This document shows positions 22,496 through 30,901 of a stretch of DNA of 64,000 nucleotides, one piece after another; position 1 is the stretch's first letter, and each line of letters starts with the position of its first letter. The translations under genes and the position numbers were made by a program. The notes below the pieces were generated by a model. It worked only from the letters and a program-made list of their open reading frames with translations, was not told the origin of the DNA and made no database searches. The stretch comes from Phytohabitans sp036906915 (GTDB lineage: Bacteria; Actinomycetota; Actinomycetes; Mycobacteriales; Micromonosporaceae), in assembly GCF_036906915.1 (NCBI RefSeq), contig NZ_JBAKHX010000002.1, positions 1 through 64,000 of the forward strand, given 5' to 3'.

Positions 22496-22547
22496 GTTGC
22501 GAAACCCCGCACCACAGCGGCATCGAGAGAAGGAAACAGAAGCCACC

Positions 22548-22856
22548 ATGGCGGGACAGAAGATCCGCATCCGGCTCAAGGCCTACGACCACGAGGTCGT
22601 CGACTCTTCGGCGCGCAAGATCGTGGAGACGGTGACTCGTACCGGTGCTCAGGTCGCGGGCCCGGTGCCGCTGCCAACGGAGATCAACCGTTTCTGCGTG
22701 ATCCGTTCGCCGCACAAGTACAAGGACTCGCGCGAGCACTTCGAGATGCGCACGCACAAGCGTCTGATCGACATCATCGACCCGACCCCCAAGACGGTCG
22801 ACTCGCTCATGCGTCTCGACCTGCCGGCTGGCGTCGACATCGAGATCAAGCTGTAG
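22548..22856 (+). CDS. rpsJ: 30S ribosomal protein uS10 (NusE)
   Basis: A 102-residue protein of the small-subunit head that also works as NusE with NusB and NusG in antitermination. It has the family core [18 protein letters not shown] and [20 protein letters not shown]. The ATG at 22548 has gagagaaggaaa upstream; in-frame codons further upstream lie in the leader. First gene of an unbroken S10 operon reaching rpsQ. Confidence 0.97.
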
Positions 22857-22869
22857 GGACTGCGAACTC

Positions 22870-23532
22870 ATGGACAGGCAAGTGAAGGGCATCCTGGGCG
22901 CCAAGCTCGGCATGACCCAGGTCTGGGACAACGGCCGCGTCGTCCCCGTGACCGTGGTTCAGGCCGGCCCGTGTGTCGTGACCCAGGTCCGTACCCCCGA
23001 CAAGGACGGCTACTCGGCGGTCCAGCTCGCGTTCGGCACGATCGACCCCCGCAAGGTGAACAAGCCGGAGACCGGCCACTTCGCCAAGTCGGGCGCCGCG
23101 CCGCGCCGGCACCTCGTCGAGCTGCGCACGACCGACGCGAGCGAGTACGAGCTGGGGCAGGAGGTCACCGTCGAGACGTTCGAGCCCGGCGCGCTGATCG
23201 ACGTCACCGGCAAGACCAAGGGCAAGGGCTTCGCGGGTGTGATGAAGCGGCACGGCTTCCACGGCCTGCGCGCGAGCCACGGTGTCGAGCGCAAGCACCG
23301 CTCGCCCGGCTCGATCGGCGCCTGCGCGACCCCTGGCCGCGTCTTCAAGGGTGTCCGGATGGCTGGCCGCATGGGCGGCGTCCGGTACACGGTGCAGAAC
23401 CTGACCGTGCAGCGGGTCGAGGCTGACGACAACCTGCTGCTGATCAAGGGCGCGATCCCGGGCCCGAAGGGCGCGCTCGTGTTCGTGCGCACCTCGGCCA
23501 AGGCGCCCACGAAGGGTGGTGCGGCGAAGTGA
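22870..23532 (+). CDS. rplC: 50S ribosomal protein uL3
   Basis: A 220-residue early-assembly protein whose long loop reaches towards the peptidyl transferase centre. It has GILGAKLGMTQVWDN at the start and the loop GFHGLRASHGVERKHRSPGS near residues 136-156, where mutations giving pleuromutilin and linezolid resistance occur in other species; nothing unusual is seen here. ATG start 13 bases after rpsJ. The stop overlaps the rplD start (gtga). Confidence 0.97.
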   Translation: MDRQVKGILGAKLGMTQVWDNGRVVPVTVVQAGPCVVTQVRTPDKDGYSAVQLAFGTIDPRKVNKPETGHFAKSGAAPRRHLVELRTTDASEYELGQEVTVETFEPGALIDVTGKTKGKGFAGVMKRHGFHGLRASHGVERKHRSPGSIGACATPGRVFKGVRMAGRMGGVRYTVQNLTVQRVEADDNLLLIKGAIPGPKGALVFVRTSAKAPTKGGAAK

Positions 23533-24185
23533 CCACGGTTGGCGTTCTGACCCCCGAGGGCACCACGGCCGGCTCCGTCGAGCTGCCGGGCGACATCTTC
23601 GACGTGCAGGCGAACATCCCGCTGATGCACCAGGTCGTCGTCGCCCAGCTCGCGGCCGCGCGCCAGGGCACGCACAAGGTCAAGACCCGCGGTGAGGTCG
23701 CCGGTGGCGGCAAGAAGCCGTACAAGCAGAAGGGCACCGGCCGGGCTCGTCAGGGCTCGATCCGGGCGCCGCAGTTCGCCGGCGGTGGCGTCGTGCACGG
23801 TCCCGTGCCGCGCGACTACAGCCAGCGGACCCCCAAGAAGATGAAGGTGGCCGCCCTGCGTGGCGCGCTGTCCGACCGGGCCCGCGAGGGGCGGGTGCAC
23901 GTGGTCCAGGCCTTCGTCGGCGGTGAGAAGCCGTCGACCAAGGAGGCGCTGAAGACCCTGCGCACCGCCACCGAGCGCAAGCGCGTCCTGGTCGTGCTGA
24001 GTGCGCAGGACGAGCTGAACTGGCTCTCGCTGCGCAACCTCGCCGGCGACGGCGTGCACCTGATCGAAGCCGGCCAGCTCAACACGTACGACGTGCTGGT
24101 CGCCGACGACGTGGTCTTCACCAAGGACGCGCTGGACGAGTTCCTGGGCGACCGCGGCACGGCCAGCGAGGAGGCGGACAAGTGA
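23529..24185 (+). CDS. rplD: 50S ribosomal protein uL4
   Basis: A 218-residue protein lining the peptide exit tunnel. The extended tunnel loop holds KKPYKQKGTGRARQGSIRAP, including the KGTGRAR segment associated with macrolide sensitivity. In proteobacteria L4 also represses the S10 operon; that activity is not known in this group. The GTG at 23529 overlaps the rplC stop by 4 bases and the gene overlaps rplW by 4 bases, showing tight translational coupling. Confidence 0.97.
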   Translation: MTTVGVLTPEGTTAGSVELPGDIFDVQANIPLMHQVVVAQLAAARQGTHKVKTRGEVAGGGKKPYKQKGTGRARQGSIRAPQFAGGGVVHGPVPRDYSQRTPKKMKVAALRGALSDRAREGRVHVVQAFVGGEKPSTKEALKTLRTATERKRVLVVLSAQDELNWLSLRNLAGDGVHLIEAGQLNTYDVLVADDVVFTKDALDEFLGDRGTASEEADK

Positions 24186-24484
24186 CCACCATCGCGGATC
24201 CGCGCGACATCATCGTCGCGCCGATCGTGTCGGAGAAGAGCTACAGCGTTCTCGACCAGAACTGGTACACGTTCCTGGTTCACCCGGACGCGAACAAGAC
24301 CCAGATCAAGATCGCTATCCAGCAGATCTTCAACGTCCGGGTCCTGACGGTCAACACCGCCAATCGCGAGGGCAAGCGCAAGCGCACCCGCACCGGGTGG
24401 GGCAAGCGTAAGGACACCAAGCGGGCGCTGGTAAAGCTGGCTGACGGTGACCGCATCGAGGCCTTCGGCGGCCCGGTCAGCTAA
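24182..24484 (+). CDS. rplW: 50S ribosomal protein uL23
   Basis: A 100-residue protein at the tunnel exit, the docking point for trigger factor and the signal recognition particle. It contains IIVAPIVSEKSY near the start and the basic loop REGKRKRTRTGWGKRKDTK (about residues 61-79). The GTG start overlaps the rplD stop by 4 bases. Confidence 0.97.
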   Translation: MTTIADPRDIIVAPIVSEKSYSVLDQNWYTFLVHPDANKTQIKIAIQQIFNVRVLTVNTANREGKRKRTRTGWGKRKDTKRALVKLADGDRIEAFGGPVS

Positions 24485-24498
24485 GGGGTTGTCTAAAA

Positions 24499-25338
24499 AT
24501 GCCGATTCGTAAGTACAAGCCGACGACGCCGGGCCGCCGTGGCTCCAGCGTCGCCGACTTCGCCGAGATCACCCGGTCCACGCCGGAGAAGTCGCTCCTG
24601 GCTCCGTTGCCGAAGAAGGGCGGCCGCAACGCCCACGGCAAGATCACTACGCGGCACCAGGGCGGCGGTCACAAGCGGCAGTACCGCCTGATCGACTTCA
24701 AGCGGGTCGACAAGGACGGCGTGCCGGCGAAGGTCGCGCACATCGAGTACGACCCCAACCGCACCGCCCGCATCGCACTGCTGCACTACGCCGACGGCGA
24801 GAAGCGCTACATCATCGCGCCGAAGGACATCAAGCAGGGCGACCGGATCGAGTCCGGCCCGGGCGCCGACATCAAGCCGGGTAACAACCTGCCGCTGCGC
24901 AACATCCCGGTAGGTACCCAGATCCACTGCGTGGAGCTGCGTCCCGGTGGCGGCGCCAAGATGGCCCGCTCGGCTGGCGTCGGCATCCAGTTGCTCGGCC
25001 GCGAGGGCGCGTACGCCACGCTGCGGATGCCCTCGGGCGAGATCCGCCGTGTCGACGTGCGCTGCCGCGCGACCGTCGGCGAGATCGGCAACGCCGACCA
25101 GTCAAACATCAACTGGGGCAAGGCCGGCCGGATGCGGTGGAAGGGCAAGCGCCCGACCGTCCGCGGTGTCGCCATGAACCCGGTCGACCACCCGCACGGT
25201 GGCGGTGAGGGCAAGACCTCCGGTGGTCGCCATCCGGTGAACCCGCAGGGCAAGCCCGAGGGCCGCACCCGCCGCAAGGGCCAGCCGAGCGACCGGCTGA
25301 TCGTCCGCCGTCGTTACGCCAACCGGAAGCGGGGTTAA
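24499..25338 (+). CDS. rplB: 50S ribosomal protein uL2
   Basis: A 279-residue primary rRNA-binding protein needed for subunit joining and peptidyl transferase activity. MNPVDHPHGGGEGKTSGGRH (about residues 224-243) contains the conserved His that approaches the peptidyl transferase centre. It ends in a basic RRRYANRKRG tail. ATG start with aggggttg upstream, 14 bases after rplW. Confidence 0.98.
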   Translation: MPIRKYKPTTPGRRGSSVADFAEITRSTPEKSLLAPLPKKGGRNAHGKITTRHQGGGHKRQYRLIDFKRVDKDGVPAKVAHIEYDPNRTARIALLHYADGEKRYIIAPKDIKQGDRIESGPGADIKPGNNLPLRNIPVGTQIHCVELRPGGGAKMARSAGVGIQLLGREGAYATLRMPSGEIRRVDVRCRATVGEIGNADQSNINWGKAGRMRWKGKRPTVRGVAMNPVDHPHGGGEGKTSGGRHPVNPQGKPEGRTRRKGQPSDRLIVRRRYANRKRG

Positions 25339-25341
25339 CCC

Positions 25342-25623
25342 ATGCCGCGCAGTCTCAAGAAGGGCCCGTTCATCGACGACCACCTGCTCAAGAAGGTGGA
25401 AGTCCAGAACGAGAAGGGCTCCAAGAACGTCATCAAGACCTGGTCTCGGCGTTCGACGATCATCCCCGAGATGCTCGGGCACACGATCGCCGTCCACGAC
25501 GGCCGCAAGCACGTCCCGGTGTTCGTCACCGAGTCGATGGTCGGGCACAAGCTCGGCGAGTTCGCGCTGACCCGCACGTTCAAGGGTCACGAGAAGGACG
25601 ACCGCAAGAGCCGCAGGCGCTGA
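25342..25623 (+). CDS. rpsS: 30S ribosomal protein uS19
   Basis: A 93-residue protein of the small-subunit head that contacts uS13 and the A-site tRNA. It begins MPRSLKKGPFIDDHLLKKV, has RSTIIPEMLGHTIAVHDGRKH, and the GEFALTRTFKGH C-terminus. The ATG comes 3 bases after the rplB stop. Confidence 0.98.
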   Translation: MPRSLKKGPFIDDHLLKKVEVQNEKGSKNVIKTWSRRSTIIPEMLGHTIAVHDGRKHVPVFVTESMVGHKLGEFALTRTFKGHEKDDRKSRRR

Positions 25624-25660
25624 GCGGGCAAACGGATTAAGGATCAAGGGGTTTACAGCG

Positions 25661-26149
25661 ATGCCAGTTAAGGGCGACGCTCCGGTGCTCCCGGGCGCGC
25701 GGGCGGTAGCACGCCACGTGCGTATTTCGCCGACCAAGGCGCGCCGTGTGGTCAACCTCGTCCGCGGTCTGCCCGCGCAGGAGGCGCTCACCGTGCTGAA
25801 GTTCGCGCCGCAGGCCGCGAGCGAGCAGGTCTACAAGGTGCTTGCCAGCGCGATCGCGAACGCCGAGAACAACGAGCGGCTGGACCCCGACGCGCTGCTC
25901 GTCAGCGAGGCGTACGTGGACGAGGGTCCGACGCTCAAGCGGTTCCAGCCGCGGGCGCAGGGTCGCGCGTACCGGATCCGCAAGCGCACCTGCCACATCA
26001 CGATCGCGGTCGAAGCGGTCGCGGTGGCGGCGCCGGCGCGCAAGGCAACCAAAAAGGCGGCGAAGCCGGCGGAGAGCGACACGGCGGTCGAGGAGACGAA
26101 GCCGGCCGAGACGACGAAGGCCGAGAGCGCCGAGGAAGGGACCGAGTAA
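25661..26149 (+). CDS. rplV: 50S ribosomal protein uL22 with Lys/Ala/Glu-rich tail
   Basis: A 162-residue protein; the family core of about 110-115 residues includes VRISPTKARRVVNLVRG and the tunnel hairpin (ALLVSEAYVDEGPTLKRFQP, then RAQGRAYRIRKRT). It lines the exit tunnel and helps define macrolide binding. Residues from about 118 on form a low-complexity tail with KATKKAAKPAES and repeated acidic triads, exposed outside the ribosome. Such tails are common in actinobacterial L22 but vary in length. Its stop overlaps the rpsC start (taatg). Confidence 0.96.
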   Translation: MPVKGDAPVLPGARAVARHVRISPTKARRVVNLVRGLPAQEALTVLKFAPQAASEQVYKVLASAIANAENNERLDPDALLVSEAYVDEGPTLKRFQPRAQGRAYRIRKRTCHITIAVEAVAVAAPARKATKKAAKPAESDTAVEETKPAETTKAESAEEGTE

Positions 26150-27000
26150 TGGGTCAGAAGGTTCACCCGCACGGGTTCCGGCTCGGCATCTCGACCGACT
26201 GGAAGTCCCGCTGGTTCGCGGACAAGCTCTACAAGGACTACATCGGCGAGGATGTCAAGATCCGCCGGATGATGTCCAAGGGCCTGGAGCGCGCCGGCAT
26301 CTCCAAGGTAGACATCGAGCGCACCCGTGATCGGGTCCGCGTCGACATTCACACCGCCCGGCCGGGCATCGTCATCGGCCGTAAGGGTGCGGAGGCCGAC
26401 CGGATCCGCGGCGAGCTGGAGAAGCTCACCGGCAAGCAGGTGCAGCTCAACATCCTCGAGGTGAAGAGCCCAGAGTCGGACGCGCAGCTCGTCGCGCAGG
26501 GCGTGGCGGAGCAGTTGTCCAGCCGGGTCAGCTTCCGCCGGGCGATGCGCAAGGCGATGCAGTCGGCGATGAAGAACCCGATCTGCAAGGGCATCCGCGT
26601 GCAGGTCTCCGGCCGCCTCGGCGGCGCGGAGATGAGCCGCACGGAGTTCTACCGCGAGGGTCGGGTCCCGCTGCACACCCTGCGGGCCAACATCGAGTAC
26701 GGCTTCTTCGAGGCACGCACCACCTTCGGCCGGATCGGCGTGAAGGTCTGGATCTACAAGGGCGACGCCGTGCCGGGCCGCGAGGCTCCCGCCGAGGCGG
26801 GTCCGCCGCGTCCGCGCCGTGACCGTGGCGACCGTCCCGAGCGTCCGCGCCGTGGCCGTTCCGGTTCGTCGGGTACGACCGCTGGTGGCACCGAGGCGGG
26901 TCGTGCCGCGGCTGCCGCCACCGCGGCAGCCGCCGAGCAGACCGCGCCCGCCGCGGAGGCCGCGCCGAGCGCGGCGCCGAGTGAGCAGCAGGAGGGCTGA
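26149..27000 (+). CDS. rpsC: 30S ribosomal protein uS3 with Arg/Pro/Ala tail
   Basis: A 283-residue protein forming part of the mRNA entry channel and helicase. The KH domain shows VIGRKGAEADRIRGELE near residues 76-92, followed by the C-terminal domain to about residue 210. The last 70 residues are a low-complexity tail: an Arg/Asp/Pro part, then an Ala-rich part ending EQQEG. E. coli uS3 has 233 residues; extended tails occur in Streptomyces too. The start overlaps the rplV stop. Confidence 0.97.
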   Translation: MGQKVHPHGFRLGISTDWKSRWFADKLYKDYIGEDVKIRRMMSKGLERAGISKVDIERTRDRVRVDIHTARPGIVIGRKGAEADRIRGELEKLTGKQVQLNILEVKSPESDAQLVAQGVAEQLSSRVSFRRAMRKAMQSAMKNPICKGIRVQVSGRLGGAEMSRTEFYREGRVPLHTLRANIEYGFFEARTTFGRIGVKVWIYKGDAVPGREAPAEAGPPRPRRDRGDRPERPRRGRSGSSGTTAGGTEAGRAAAAATAAAAEQTAPAAEAAPSAAPSEQQEG

Positions 27001-27003
27001 CAC

Positions 27004-27429
27004 ATGCTGATGCCGCGTAAGCCCCCGAAGGGCTTCCGCAAGCCGCACCACCCGTCGCGTTCGGGTGCGAGCAAGGGCGGCAACCGGGTGGTCTTCGGCG
27101 AGTTTGGTATCCAGGCTCTGGAGCCCGCCTACGTGACGAACCGGCAGATCGAGTCGGCGCGTATCGCGATGACCCGTCACATCAAGCGTGGTGGCAAGGT
27201 CTGGATCACGGTCTTCCCGGACCAGGCCCTGACCAAGAAGCCGGCCGAAACCCGGATGGGTTCCGGTAAGGGTTCGCCCGAGTGGTGGGTCGCCAACGTC
27301 AAGCCGGGGCGGGTGCTCTTCGAGATGTCCTTCCCGAACGAGGCGATCGCGCGAGAGGCGATGCGCCGCGCGATCCACAAGCTTCCGATGAAGTGCCGCA
27401 TCGTGACGCGCGAAGTGGGTGAAGTCTGA
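27004..27429 (+). CDS. rplP: 50S ribosomal protein uL16
   Basis: A 141-residue protein near the A-site tRNA elbow, important for EF-G and antibiotic (avilamycin/evernimicin) binding. It has MLMPRKPPKGFRKPHH at the start, the GEFGIQALEPAYVTNRQIE block and the RMGSGKGSPEWWVA loop. The Micromonosporaceae include everninomicin producers, but this sequence alone does not show resistance. The ATG is 3 bases after rpsC and the stop overlaps rpmC. Confidence 0.97.
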   Translation: MLMPRKPPKGFRKPHHPSRSGASKGGNRVVFGEFGIQALEPAYVTNRQIESARIAMTRHIKRGGKVWITVFPDQALTKKPAETRMGSGKGSPEWWVANVKPGRVLFEMSFPNEAIAREAMRRAIHKLPMKCRIVTREVGEV

Positions 27430-27665
27430 TGGCAGCGGGCACCAAGGCCGCCGAGCTGCGCGAGCTCCCAGACGAGGAGCTCGTGGCACAGCTGCGGGAG
27501 GCCAAGGCGGAGCTGTTCAACCTCCGGGTGCAGAACGCGACCGGTCAGCTCGACAACAACCGCCGGCTGCAGGTCATCCGTCGGGAGATCGCCCGGATTT
27601 ACACGATCATGCGTGAGCGTGAGCTGGGGCTCTCGGTCGCGCCGACTGAGGTGACTGCGTCATGA
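27429..27665 (+). CDS. rpmC: 50S ribosomal protein uL29
   Basis: A 78-residue helical hairpin protein at the tunnel exit near L23. It has LRELPDEELVAQLREAKAEL and LFNLRVQNATGQLDN as in the family. The ATG overlaps the rplP stop by one base (tgatg) and its own stop overlaps the rpsQ start by 4 bases (atga). Confidence 0.96.
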   Translation: MAAGTKAAELRELPDEELVAQLREAKAELFNLRVQNATGQLDNNRRLQVIRREIARIYTIMRERELGLSVAPTEVTAS

Positions 27666-27931
27666 GCGAAAACACTGTGCAGCGCAACCAGCGCAAGGTC
27701 CGTGAGGGCCTCGTCGTGAGCGACAAGATGGACAAGACCGTGGTCGTCGAGGTCGAAGACCGGGTCAAGCACCCGCTGTACGGCAAGGTCATCCGTCGTA
27801 CCAGCAAGCTGAAGGTGCACGATGAGCAGAACGCGTGCGGCATCGGCGACCGCGTGCTGCTGATGGAGACCCGTCCGCTGTCCGCTACGAAGCGGTGGCG
27901 GGTCGTGGAGATCCTCGAGAAGGCAAAGTAG
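27662..27931 (+). CDS. rpsQ: 30S ribosomal protein uS17
   Basis: An 89-residue primary rRNA-binding OB-fold protein. The family pattern RKVREGLVVSDKMDKTVVVE and RRTSKLKVHDE is clear, with MxTRPLSATKRWRV at the end. ATG start overlapping rpmC. Last gene of the S10 group; an 85-base gap with a hairpin separates it from rplN. Confidence 0.97.
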   Translation: MSENTVQRNQRKVREGLVVSDKMDKTVVVEVEDRVKHPLYGKVIRRTSKLKVHDEQNACGIGDRVLLMETRPLSATKRWRVVEILEKAK

Positions 27932-27946
27932 CGAAGGCCACCGGTC

Positions 27947-27965
27947 GTCCGGCGGAGAGCCGGAC
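27947..27965 (+). promoter_or_regulatory. hairpin at the S10/spc boundary
   Basis: gtccggc (27947-27953) pairs with gccggac (27959-27965) around ggaga. No T-run follows. Placed exactly between the S10 and spc gene groups, it may be a processing or partial termination site. Confidence 0.45.
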
Positions 27966-28016
27966 CTCACGTTCCGCCAAGCTCCCTGGGAGAACTGGCA
28001 GACATAGGAGTTTGAC

Positions 28017-28385
28017 GTGATTCAACAGGAGTCGCGACTGCGCGTCGCCGACAACACGGGTGCTCGGGAAATCCTGTGCATCCGGGTTCTCGGTGGCTCG
28101 GGTCGGCGCTACGCCGGCATCGGTGACGTCATCGTGGCCACGGTCAAGGACGCGATCCCCGGCGCGGGTGTCAAGAAGGGCGACGTTGTCAAAGCCGTCG
28201 TCGTGCGCACCGCCAAGGAGAAGCGGCGGCCCGACGGGTCGTACATCCGCTTCGACGAGAACGCTGCCGTGATCATCAAGGACGGCGGCGACCCCCGCGG
28301 TACCCGTATCTTCGGCCCGGTCGGGCGCGAGCTGCGGGACAAGCGGTTCATGAAGATCATCTCGTTGGCACCGGAGGTGCTCTAA
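28017..28385 (+). CDS. rplN: 50S ribosomal protein uL14
   Basis: A 122-residue protein at the subunit interface (bridge B8), binding site of the silencing factor RsfS. It has MIQQESRLRVADNTGAREI and the RRPDGSYIRFDENAAVI segment. Start GTG with ataggagt upstream. First gene of the spc group. Confidence 0.97.
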   Translation: MIQQESRLRVADNTGAREILCIRVLGGSGRRYAGIGDVIVATVKDAIPGAGVKKGDVVKAVVVRTAKEKRRPDGSYIRFDENAAVIIKDGGDPRGTRIFGPVGRELRDKRFMKIISLAPEVL

Positions 28386-28387
28386 CC

Positions 28388-28702
28388 GTGAAGGTTAAGA
28401 AGGGCGACACGGTCGAGGTCATCGCCGGCAAGGACAAGGGTGCCCGGGGCAAGGTCATCGCGGCCTACCCGCGGCAGGACAAGGTCATCGTCGAGGGCGT
28501 GAACCGCGTCAAGAAGCACACCCGCATCCGCACCACCCAGCGCGGTGCGAAGACCGGTGGCATCGTCACCCAGGAGGCCGCCATCCACGTCTCGAACGTG
28601 GCGGTCGTGGACTCCGACGGCAAGCCGACCCGCATCGGCTTCCGGGTTGACGAGAACGGCCAGAAGGTCCGCATCTCGCGTCGTACCGGTAAGGACCTGT
28701 GA
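28388..28702 (+). CDS. rplX: 50S ribosomal protein uL24
   Basis: A 104-residue KOW-domain assembly protein near the tunnel exit. The KOW motif is at the start (KKGDTVEVIAGKDKGARGKV), followed by VEGVNRVKKHTRI. GTG start 2 bases after rplN. Its stop overlaps the rplE start. Confidence 0.97.
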   Translation: MKVKKGDTVEVIAGKDKGARGKVIAAYPRQDKVIVEGVNRVKKHTRIRTTQRGAKTGGIVTQEAAIHVSNVAVVDSDGKPTRIGFRVDENGQKVRISRRTGKDL

Positions 28703-29286
28703 TGACCTCCGCGACCGATTCCACAACTTCGGCAACGAAAGCCATCCCGCGGCTCAAGGAGCGGTACCGCAGCGAGATCGTGGCGCAGTTGAAGGAGCAG
28801 TACAACTACGCCAACCCGATGCAGGTTCCCGGCCTGGTCAAGATCGTCGTCAACATGGGTGTCGGCGAGGCCGCTCGTGACGCCAAGCTGATCGACGGCG
28901 CGGTCCGCGACCTCGCCACGATCACCGGCCAGAAGCCGCTGGTGCGTCGGGCCAAGAAGTCGATCGCGCAGTTCAAGCTGCGCGAGGGCATGCCGATCGG
29001 TGCCAAGGTGACCCTGCGCGGCGACCGGATGTGGGAGTTCCTGGACCGGCTGCTGTCGATCGCGCTCCCGCGTATCCGCGACTTCCGCGGCCTCGACGCC
29101 CGCAAGCTCGACGGCAACGGCAACTACACGTTCGGTCTGACCGAGCAGTCGGTGTTCCACGAGATCGACCAGGACCGGATCGATCGTGTCCGGGGCATGG
29201 ACATCACGGTGGTCACCACGGCCACGACTGATGACGAGGGCCGGGCGCTGCTCAAGCTCCTGGGCTTCCCGTTCAAGGAGAACTGA
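28702..29286 (+). CDS. rplE: 50S ribosomal protein uL5
   Basis: A 194-residue protein that binds 5S rRNA with L18 and contacts the P-site tRNA. It contains LVKIVVNMGVGEA, RRAKKSIAQFKLREGMPIG and the RIRDFRGL block. The ATG at 28702 shares a base with the rplX stop (tgatg); the GTG 3 bases earlier is also possible and would add one residue. The first 15 residues (Ser/Thr-rich) extend beyond the E. coli protein. Confidence 0.97.
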   Translation: MTSATDSTTSATKAIPRLKERYRSEIVAQLKEQYNYANPMQVPGLVKIVVNMGVGEAARDAKLIDGAVRDLATITGQKPLVRRAKKSIAQFKLREGMPIGAKVTLRGDRMWEFLDRLLSIALPRIRDFRGLDARKLDGNGNYTFGLTEQSVFHEIDQDRIDRVRGMDITVVTTATTDDEGRALLKLLGFPFKEN

Positions 29287-29290
29287 GTTA

Positions 29291-29476
29291 ATGGCGAAGA
29301 AGGCGCTGATCCTGAAAGCGGCCGCGAAGCCGAAGTTCTCGGTGCGCGCATACACCCGGTGCCAGCGTTGCGGGCGTCCGAAGGCGGTTTACCGCAAGTT
29401 CGGTCTCTGCCGGGTCTGCATCCGGGAGATGGCTCACCGCGGTGAGCTGCCAGGCGTTTCCAAGGCATCTTGGTAG
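29291..29476 (+). CDS. rpsZ: 30S ribosomal protein uS14, type Z (zinc)
   Basis: A 61-residue short-form S14 with the zinc ribbon C24-x2-C27 and C40-x2-C43. It binds 16S rRNA in the head of the small subunit. The longer cysteine-free form, where present in actinomycetes, is a Zur-controlled replacement and would lie elsewhere. ATG with actgagtta upstream, 4 bases after rplE. Confidence 0.97.
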   Translation: MAKKALILKAAAKPKFSVRAYTRCQRCGRPKAVYRKFGLCRVCIREMAHRGELPGVSKASW

Positions 29477-29540
29477 AACTTCTCTTCGCCGTAGGCCCGG
29501 CGGGGCTGGGAACCGCGGCGAGAAAGGCTGATTCACACCC

Positions 29541-29948
29541 ATGACGATGACTGACCCGATCGCAGACATGCTCACGCGTCTGCGCAACGCCAACCAGGCG
29601 TACCACGACCGGGTGACGATGCCCTACTCGAAGATCAAGGCGAACATCGCCGAGGTCCTCAAGGCCGAGGGTTACATCGCCGCCTGGTCCGTCGAGGAGC
29701 CCGAGGAGGGTGTCGTCGGCAAGCGACTGAACGTCGAGTTGAAGTACGGCCAGAGCCGCGAGCGCAGCCTCGCCGGCATCCGCCGCGTGTCCAAGCCCGG
29801 CCTGCGCGTGTACGCGAAGTCGCCGGAGCTGCCGCGTGTTCTCGGCGGCCTGGGCGTGGCGATCATCTCGACGTCTCAGGGACTGCTCACCGACCGGCAG
29901 GCCCGCAAGCGAGGGGTGGGCGGGGAAGTCCTCGCCTACGTCTGGTGA
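29541..29948 (+). CDS. rpsH: 30S ribosomal protein uS8
   Basis: A 135-residue primary binding protein of the 16S central domain. It has MTDPIADMLTRLRNA and the C-terminal STSQGLLTDRQARKRGVGGE. In E. coli S8 represses the spc operon; not known here. The 64-base gap before it can form only weak pairing. ATG start with gagaaagg upstream. Confidence 0.97.
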   Translation: MTMTDPIADMLTRLRNANQAYHDRVTMPYSKIKANIAEVLKAEGYIAAWSVEEPEEGVVGKRLNVELKYGQSRERSLAGIRRVSKPGLRVYAKSPELPRVLGGLGVAIISTSQGLLTDRQARKRGVGGEVLAYVW

Positions 29949-29960
29949 GGAAGATCTACC

Positions 29961-30503
29961 ATGTCGCGAATCGGACGTAAGTCGATCCCGGTCCCTGCGG
30001 GCGTCGACGTCACCATTGACGGCCAGACCGTCAAGGTCAAGGGCCCCAAGGGCGAGCTCTCGCACACCGTCGCCGAGCCGATCTCGGTCGAGCGCGGCGA
30101 CGACGGCCAGCTGAACGTCATCCGGCCGAACGACGAGCGCAAGGCCAAGGAACTGCACGGCCTCTCCCGCACCCTGGTCGCCAACATGATCCTTGGCGTG
30201 ACCGAGGGATACCGGAAGAGCCTGGAGATCGCTGGCACCGGTTACCGGGTGACCGCCAAGGGCAAGGACCTCGAGTTCGCCCTCGGCTTCTCGCACCCGG
30301 TGCTGGTCGAGGCGCCGGACGGCATCACCTTTACGGTGGAGCGGCCGACCCTCTTCCACGTGGCCGGCATCGACAAGCAGCAGGTCGGCGAGGTCGCCGC
30401 CAACATCCGGAAGATCCGCCCGCCGGAGCCCTACAAGGGCAAGGGCGTCAAGTACCAGGGCGAGGTCATCCGCCGCAAGGCCGGAAAGGCAGGTAAGAAG
30501 TGA
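29961..30503 (+). CDS. rplF: 50S ribosomal protein uL6
   Basis: A 180-residue protein near the factor-binding site, made of two similar alpha-beta domains. It begins MSRIGRKSIPVPAGV and has PEPYKGKGVKYQGEVIRRKA near the C-terminus. ATG start 12 bases after rpsH. Stop overlaps the rplR start by 4 bases (gtga). Confidence 0.97.
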   Translation: MSRIGRKSIPVPAGVDVTIDGQTVKVKGPKGELSHTVAEPISVERGDDGQLNVIRPNDERKAKELHGLSRTLVANMILGVTEGYRKSLEIAGTGYRVTAKGKDLEFALGFSHPVLVEAPDGITFTVERPTLFHVAGIDKQQVGEVAANIRKIRPPEPYKGKGVKYQGEVIRRKAGKAGKK

Positions 30504-30889
30504 GCGCGACTCTGCTCAAGCGCCGCCGCGGTGTCGCCGCGCAGCGCGCCATCGGGCGGGCGCGTCGGCACTTCCGCGTCCGCAAGAACGTGCTCGGCTC
30601 GCCCGAGCGGCCGCGTCTCGTGGTCACGCGTTCGTTGCGGCACATCACTGCTCAGGTCGTCGACGACACCAAGGGGCACACCCTGGCGTCCGCCTCGACT
30701 CTGGACGCGTCCATCCGTAGCGCCGATGGCGACAAGAGCGCGCTCGCCGGCAAGGTGGGTGCGTTGCTCGCCGAGCGGGCCAAGGCCGCGGGCATCTCCC
30801 AGGTCGTCTTCGACCGCGGTGGCAACAAGTACGCGGGGCGCATCGCCGCTCTCGCGGACGCCGCCCGCGAAGCCGGACTCGAGTTTTAG
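30500..30889 (+). CDS. rplR: 50S ribosomal protein uL18
   Basis: A 129-residue 5S rRNA-binding protein. The basic N-terminus (LKRRRGVAAQRAIGRARRH) precedes GSPERPRLVVTRSLRHITAQ and the C-terminal FDRGGNKYAGRIAALADAAR. GTG start overlapping rplF. Confidence 0.96.
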   Translation: MSATLLKRRRGVAAQRAIGRARRHFRVRKNVLGSPERPRLVVTRSLRHITAQVVDDTKGHTLASASTLDASIRSADGDKSALAGKVGALLAERAKAAGISQVVFDRGGNKYAGRIAALADAAREAGLEF

Positions 30890-30901
30890 GAAGGAAAACC
30901 A

